Positions 60,079-64,000 of a stretch of DNA of 64,000 nt are shown here, piece by piece. Both the position numbers and the translations under genes were made by a program. The stretch's first letter is position 1; every line of letters starts with the position of its first letter. This DNA is from an uncultured Glaciecola sp. (GTDB lineage: Bacteria; Pseudomonadota; Gammaproteobacteria; Enterobacterales; Alteromonadaceae). The notes beneath the pieces are model-generated. The model saw only the letters and a program-made list of their open reading frames with translations. It was not told the DNA's origin and did no database searches. The DNA is taken from the NCBI GenBank assembly GCA_937125395.1, contig CAKZLI010000025.1, positions 30,150-94,149 on the forward strand, written 5' to 3'.

Positions 60079-61209
60079 TTAGGCTGGGTGCATACTCAAA
60101 TTTGTAAGTGCAGTAAAGTGAGCTTTTTGTGCAACAAAGGCGGCCTTTAATTCGGCGCATTTGGCCTGCAAATCCATCCCGTCTACGGTGCGTTTCAACT
60201 GACGCTGCTGGACACGTAATAAGCGTTTTTTGGTCGTGTAATACTCATTACAACGATTAATCAACAATTCATATTCAGATTCTAATTTGGCAATAACTTC
60301 ATCTGGATTGGGGTACTTATGCACCAGCTTTTCTTTAGCAAATTGCAGTTGCATCGCAAATTTAGCTTGCTGAATACGGTCTTCTGGACACTTACGTAAA
60401 TTCTTGGTCCAACCAATAAAGGATAATCCTTTAATTAGCCACTTAGTTGGGTCGAAATGCCACCATTTAATGCCGTTGCGGTAATCATATTCAAAAATAT
60501 GATGGAAGTTATGATAGCCTTCGCCAAATGTGAACAAGGCCAAAATGCCATTATCTCGTGCAGTATTGCAATCGGTATAAGTCCGTTTGCCCCAGATATG
60601 ACACAATGAATTGATAAAGAAAGTAACATGGTGAACCAGCACAATTCGACAAATACCAGCCAGTAACATCATCCCTAATATACTGCCATTGAGATATCCA
60701 AGGATAGCGGTAACGGCGATATTGGCAATCAATACAATTGCGATATAATGGTTATGTTGCCACATCACCACGCTGTCTTTTTGAAGATCTTTACAATTAG
60801 AGTAATCACTGTAGCGTTCAGATTGATATTCACGCATCATCCAACCGATATGTGAAAACCAAAACCCTCGATTAGCCGAATAGGGGTCTTTGTCATTCAC
60901 ATCAACATGCCGATGATGGACACGATGATCGGATGCCCAATGTAAAATACTATTTTGTAGTGTCATCGCACCACCGATAGCTAACACGACTTTGACAATG
61001 ATGTTTGCATCGTAGGCTTTGTGTGACCACAAGCGATGATATCCAGCTGTAATAGACATCCCAGTAAAGAAAAATAGGATGATAGTAGTGATGATTTCGA
61101 CATTACTAAAACCATAAGTGATTGCCCAAAAAGGCACACCGATGATAGTGATAAGAGTCAGGATTGTGAATAAGATCACGTTAAACAAAATTAAGGGTGG
61201 TTTTTTCAT
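60079..61209 (-). CDS. Delta-9 acyl-CoA/fatty acid desaturase
   Basis: Membrane di-iron desaturase that introduces a cis double bond into saturated acyl chains, adjusting membrane fluidity. 376 aa from the ATG at 61209. The three histidine boxes are present: HRLWSH, HRVHHRHVD and HNFHHIF. Four membrane helices; the C-terminal about 90 residues are an unusual charged coiled-coil-like tail (LESEYELLINRCNEYYTTKKRLLR). Divergent from a FabR-type repressor with a shared palindrome. Confidence 0.92.
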   Translation of the reverse strand: MKKPPLILFNVILFTILTLITIIGVPFWAITYGFSNVEIITTIILFFFTGMSITAGYHRLWSHKAYDANIIVKVVLAIGGAMTLQNSILHWASDHRVHHRHVDVNDKDPYSANRGFWFSHIGWMMREYQSERYSDYSNCKDLQKDSVVMWQHNHYIAIVLIANIAVTAILGYLNGSILGMMLLAGICRIVLVHHVTFFINSLCHIWGKRTYTDCNTARDNGILALFTFGEGYHNFHHIFEYDYRNGIKWWHFDPTKWLIKGLSFIGWTKNLRKCPEDRIQQAKFAMQLQFAKEKLVHKYPNPDEVIAKLESEYELLINRCNEYYTTKKRLLRVQQRQLKRTVDGMDLQAKCAELKAAFVAQKAHFTALTNLSMHPA

Positions 61210-61248
61210 GATTACCAAATACTATATAGATTAACTGCGTTTAATTTC

Positions 61249-61266
61249 AGCGTACAAGTGTACGCT
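61249..61266. promoter_or_regulatory. FabR-like operator between desaturase and fabR
   Basis: AGCGTACA-AG-TGTACGCT is a perfect 8-2-8 palindrome. From memory it closely resembles the enteric FabR operator (AGCGTACA-N2-TGTTCGCT type). It lies 40 bp before the desaturase start and 46 bp before the regulator start, suited to control both. Confidence 0.7.
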
Positions 61267-61311
61267 TAATTTAATTTAGAAGCCATGTTTTAGCAAGGAA
61301 AATTATCCAAA

Positions 61312-61923
61312 ATGACCGTCAAGCAAAGTCGTGAACAACAAAAACAAGAAACACGACAAAATATCATTAATGCTGCCTTTCAGTGTCTGGATGCAGAAAA
61401 AAGCCTATCTTCCATATCGTTGCGTGAAATAGCACGTGTCGCAGGGATAGCGCCGACGTCATTTTATCGACATTTTAAAGACGTGGATGAATTGGGAATG
61501 ACATTGGTTGATGAAGCTGGATTAATGTTACGACAATTAATGCGAAGTGCAAGACGGCGAATAAGTGAGCAATCTAATGCCATCGATACATCAGTAGATA
61601 CCTTTATGGAATTTATTCAAGATAATACGAATGTATTTAGAGTTTTACTCCGAGAGCACACTGGGACATCGGCTGATTTTCGTGCGGCAGTACAGCGTGA
61701 AATCCAGCATTTCATAAAGGAGCTGTCGGATTATATTTTACTACGCCAGCAGATTACTCAAGAATTAGCAGACCTGCAATCTGAGGCGATGGTTATGATT
61801 GTATTTAGCGCAGGGGCGCAAGCGTTGGATGCAGATGCAAAGCAACTGTTACTGATATCTAAAAAGGTCAAACGCCAATTGTTATTTGTACAATTAGGCG
61901 TAAAGACCTTTAAAGAAAAGTAA
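61312..61923 (+). CDS. fabR: TetR-family repressor of unsaturated fatty acid genes, FabR-type
   Basis: 203 aa. The N-terminal [46 protein letters not shown] is that of E. coli FabR, a repressor that senses the unsaturated/saturated acyl pool. The remainder is the helical ligand domain ([32 protein letters not shown]). Divergent from the desaturase and probably autoregulated through the palindrome at 61249. Confidence 0.9.
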   Translation: MTVKQSREQQKQETRQNIINAAFQCLDAEKSLSSISLREIARVAGIAPTSFYRHFKDVDELGMTLVDEAGLMLRQLMRSARRRISEQSNAIDTSVDTFMEFIQDNTNVFRVLLREHTGTSADFRAAVQREIQHFIKELSDYILLRQQITQELADLQSEAMVMIVFSAGAQALDADAKQLLLISKKVKRQLLFVQLGVKTFKEK

Positions 61924-61946
61924 GTGCAGACTCACTTTAACCAGAT

Positions 61947-63047
61947 TTAACGTTTCTTGGTCAGAATAACGCCGCTTTCTATGTGATGAGTAAACGGAAA
62001 TTGATCAAATAAAGCAGTGTGCGTAATCTCGTGGGTTTCACACAAGGTTGTCAGATTATCTTGAAGCGTTTCCAGGTTACAAGAAATATACACGATATGC
62101 TCATACTGATTAATCATCGCAATGGTTGCATCATCTAAGCCAGCTCTGGGGGGATCAACCAACACGGTGGTAAAGTTGTAACTGTCTAAGTCAACACCTG
62201 CCAAGCGACGGTAAGTCCGTTCTTTGTTCTTCGCTGACACAAATTCTTCACTCGACATTCTTAGGATGGTGCAGTTATTTAAGTTATTTGCTGTAATATT
62301 TGCTTGCGCGGCATTGACGGAGGTTTTGGATATCTCTGTTGCTACAACCCGATCAAAATAATCGCTTAGTGGGATCGTGAAATTTCCGGCACCACAGTAC
62401 AGTTCTAACAAATCACCTGGAATAGACTGTGTATGTGTCGCAACCCATTCAATCATTCTACAATTGATGTCAGCATTTGGCTGAGTAAATGAATTTTCGA
62501 TGTGAACAAAACTGTATTTTTTATCATGGATAGTTAAGACTTCAGTGACATAGTCTTGCTGATAAATAATTTTTTGTTTTTTTGCACGGCCGATAAAGTT
62601 AATCTTAAAATCGCGAGACATCACAGCATGTAACTTTTCAATTGCGTGCTGCCAATCCTCATCAAGTTGTTTGTGATATAGCATTGATACAACTATTTCG
62701 TTAGTGGTCGCTGCAAGATAATCTATTTGAAATAGCTTGTGACGTAATACAGGGCTCTGCTTAATGTGTTCAATTAGTTGCTGCATAACCAGATTGATCA
62801 ATTCCGACGCAGGGGCAAATGTATCTACTCTATATTGCGCTTTCGTCGTCTGATCAAACATGATGTGATAGGTATCGGGTCCAGCATGCCATATCCTAAA
62901 TTCTGCACGTTGACGGTAATGCTCCGGTGCTGACGGATAAGTTGCTAGAGGAGGAACACTCTGTTGGTCGTTTTGTTCAATAAAAGGCGCCAACAGAGCG
63001 GTTAAACGTGTTTGCTTATCGCTAAGCTGTGTTGCATAGTTTGACAT
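61947..63047 (-). CDS. trmA: tRNA (uracil-5-)-methyltransferase TrmA
   Basis: Makes ribothymidine (m5U54) in the T-loop of tRNAs and acts as a folding chaperone. 366 aa, equal to E. coli TrmA. The SAM motif is LELYCGAGNFTIPLS; VDPPRAGLDD and the catalytic nucleophile segment YISCNLETL are present. Unlike RlmD it lacks a TRAM domain and the N-terminal Fe-S cysteines. 5 bp downstream of the RRM gene, on the same strand. Confidence 0.95.
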   Translation of the reverse strand: MSNYATQLSDKQTRLTALLAPFIEQNDQQSVPPLATYPSAPEHYRQRAEFRIWHAGPDTYHIMFDQTTKAQYRVDTFAPASELINLVMQQLIEHIKQSPVLRHKLFQIDYLAATTNEIVVSMLYHKQLDEDWQHAIEKLHAVMSRDFKINFIGRAKKQKIIYQQDYVTEVLTIHDKKYSFVHIENSFTQPNADINCRMIEWVATHTQSIPGDLLELYCGAGNFTIPLSDYFDRVVATEISKTSVNAAQANITANNLNNCTILRMSSEEFVSAKNKERTYRRLAGVDLDSYNFTTVLVDPPRAGLDDATIAMINQYEHIVYISCNLETLQDNLTTLCETHEITHTALFDQFPFTHHIESGVILTKKR

Positions 63048-63052
63048 GTATA

Positions 63053-63493
63053 TTAATCTTCAACTTTCTCTTTGGCTAAACGAACGCGTAATGTGCGTTC
63101 TTCGAAAGTAGAGTCGTTTAACTTTTTGATCATTTTGTCTGCGCTATTCGCACTGACTTCAACAAAACCAAACCCTTTTCTGCGTCCAGTTTTACGATCT
63201 TTCATTAAGCGGACTGAATCAACATAACCATATTTTTCAAAATGAAGTTTGATGTTGTTTTCGTTCACTTTGTAATTAAGGTTACCGATATATAATGTCG
63301 TTAATTCGTCATTGTTAGTCGAGTCTTGCTGTGTATCGGATGATTTTACAAGCAGCATAACGATACCCGTAATAATAGTACCTGCGACAAATGCAGTTGG
63401 CACAGTAAGGAAGGATAAGAATGGCAGTGCAAAAAAACCTGCAATTGCGATAATAGCTATAAGAACATAGCTTGTAATATTTGGTGATTTCAT
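63053..63493 (-). CDS. Membrane-anchored RRM RNA-binding protein
   Basis: 146 aa. The first 50 residues are two hydrophobic helices (YVLIAIIAIAGFFALPFL and VAGTIITGIVMLLV). Residues about 64-146 are a single RNA-recognition motif with RNP2 LYIGNL and RNP1 RKGFGFVEV, both aromatic-rich as in functional RRMs, and a basic tail RLAKEKVED. Single-RRM proteins occur in marine gammaproteobacteria; the membrane anchor is unusual. RNA target unknown. Co-transcribed with trmA and divergent from an rRNA operon. Confidence 0.88.
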   Translation of the reverse strand: MKSPNITSYVLIAIIAIAGFFALPFLSFLTVPTAFVAGTIITGIVMLLVKSSDTQQDSTNNDELTTLYIGNLNYKVNENNIKLHFEKYGYVDSVRLMKDRKTGRRKGFGFVEVSANSADKMIKKLNDSTFEERTLRVRLAKEKVED

Positions 63494-63697
63494 AAATGAC
63501 CCTTGTTGTTATAATAATGAAATGCTCAAGGCAGAGTCATATTACTCTTCTGATGTATTTGTGCAACTTTTCGCAGAGGAGTGAACACTTACATCCATAA
63601 ATGTTCGGTTTATAGCGTTTTAATGTATGATTTTTGAACGCTTCGATAGCATATTTGATATAAACTGATTTAAACAACAAAAAACCGTATTTACCGG

Positions 63698-63725
63698 TTG
63701 ACGAAAATCAACAGGTCTGTAAAAT
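63698..63725 (+). promoter_or_regulatory. rRNA operon promoter P1
   Basis: TTGACG (63698-63703), a 16-bp spacer and TAAAAT (63720-63725), followed by a GCGTC discriminator of the kind that confers stringent (ppGpp/DksA) control. An A-rich tract upstream (63674-63685) resembles an UP element. Confidence 0.75.
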
Positions 63726-63847
63726 GCGTCTCTCGTTTGAACAGTCCTAAACATGTAATATGTTTTGGTTTATGCTCAAGTGAGAAGTTGGTTTAGAGTC
63801 AGTTAATAGTACGATTTTATATAATTAATTTTTTATTAAAATAACCA

Positions 63848-63875
63848 TTGACTATCAAAACCAAAAGCGTATTAT
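63848..63875 (+). promoter_or_regulatory. rRNA operon promoter P2
   Basis: TTGACT (63848-63853), 16-bp spacer and TATTAT (63870-63875) with the discriminator ACGCATCCCG. It lies 150 bp downstream of P1, the tandem arrangement seen in enteric rrn operons. Confidence 0.75.
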
Positions 63876-63933
63876 ACGCATCCCGATTGAGAGGGGCTAA
63901 TCAGCCTACTTGATTGGTGCGACGAAGTCGCAA

Positions 63934-63945
63934 CGCTCTTTAACA
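63934..63945 (+). promoter_or_regulatory. boxA antitermination site of rrn leader
   Basis: CGCTCTTTAACA matches the boxA core GCTCTTTAACA exactly. The following bases (TTTATAACAAGACAATTTGTGTGGGCACTC) track the E. coli rrn leader, with GTGTGGGCACTC identical. The 16S gene should begin within a few hundred bases to the right of the window; none of it is inside. Confidence 0.88.
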
Positions 63946-64000
63946 ATTTATAACAAGACAATTTGTGTGGGCACTCATTAAGAGTGTCAACAACGACAAT

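Noticed and set aside
63946..64000. Start of 16S rRNA inside the window
   Set aside because: The sequence is still leader (GTGTGGGCACTC region); the 16S 5' motif AGAGTTTGATC does not appear before the end.

Overview
The window is a contiguous, gene-dense chromosomal stretch of a moderately AT-rich gammaproteobacterium. The gene families point to a marine member of Alteromonadales or a near relative (Shewanella/Psychrobium-like). The evidence is a sodium-pumping NADH:quinone reductase (Nqr) operon with its maturation genes, FabV enoyl reductase, an NSS-family sodium symporter, a TIGR04219 outer-membrane barrel, and an rpoN/lpt/mla block laid out as in enterics. I saw no insertion sequence, prophage, integron, CRISPR array or tRNA gene. 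The window looks like vertically inherited core genome.

Layout. Bases 1-2106 hold the N-terminal ~702 codons of ppc on the minus strand, cut by the left edge. fklB and fabV follow on the plus strand; fabV is preceded by a FadR-like operator. The nqrABCDEF operon (4708-10527) has a long structured leader, and apbE and nqrM (flavin insertion and Nqr maturation) follow it. Then come maeA, a small porin, dinB, an aldo/keto reductase and pckA. Together ppc, maeA and pckA give three enzymes of the PEP/pyruvate/C4 node. Bases 18889-28102 are mixed housekeeping and poorly known genes: a PLP dehydratase, a PH-domain protein, a DPP-IV-like peptidase, trmN, ygjV, an orphan exbD, a CLCA_X/LPD1 protein, fldB and a lipoprotein.

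Bases 28070-40966 are the envelope and nitrogen-PTS block. murA-ibaG-mlaBCDEF run leftward and yrbG-kdsD-kdsC-lptCAB-rpoN-hpf-ptsN-rapZ-npr run rightward, so Kdo synthesis, LPS export, phospholipid retrograde transport, sigma-54 and PTS-Ntr sit together. Bases 41046-50256 hold mgtE, msrA, several oxidoreductases, a sodium symporter, a YbdG-type MscS channel, an acyltransferase and dusA.

Bases 50257-53624 are a phage-shock (Psp) locus. I see two sigma-54-type promoters: one before two unannotated small ORFs (15 and 49 codons), the other before pspA-pspC. pspB is missing and no pspF is adjacent. DUF2333 and TIGR04219 genes follow. This is the most interesting part of the window. cysJ-cysI-cysH (sulfate assimilation) and a GGDEF/EAL protein come next, then a divergent pair of fatty-acid desaturase and FabR-type repressor sharing a perfect palindrome, trmA, and a membrane-anchored RRM protein. 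The right edge carries two strong promoters with GC-containing discriminators and a boxA antiterminator, which is the leader of an rRNA operon whose 16S gene lies just outside.

Regulatory themes. Lipid synthesis appears at two sites (a FadR-like box at fabV, a FabR-like box at the desaturase). Sigma-54 is encoded here and two of its probable promoters lie 12-13 kb downstream. Nqr seems to have leader-based control (short upstream ORF, 19-bp hairpin, poor Shine-Dalgarno). All promoter and operator calls are by eye and have not been scored.
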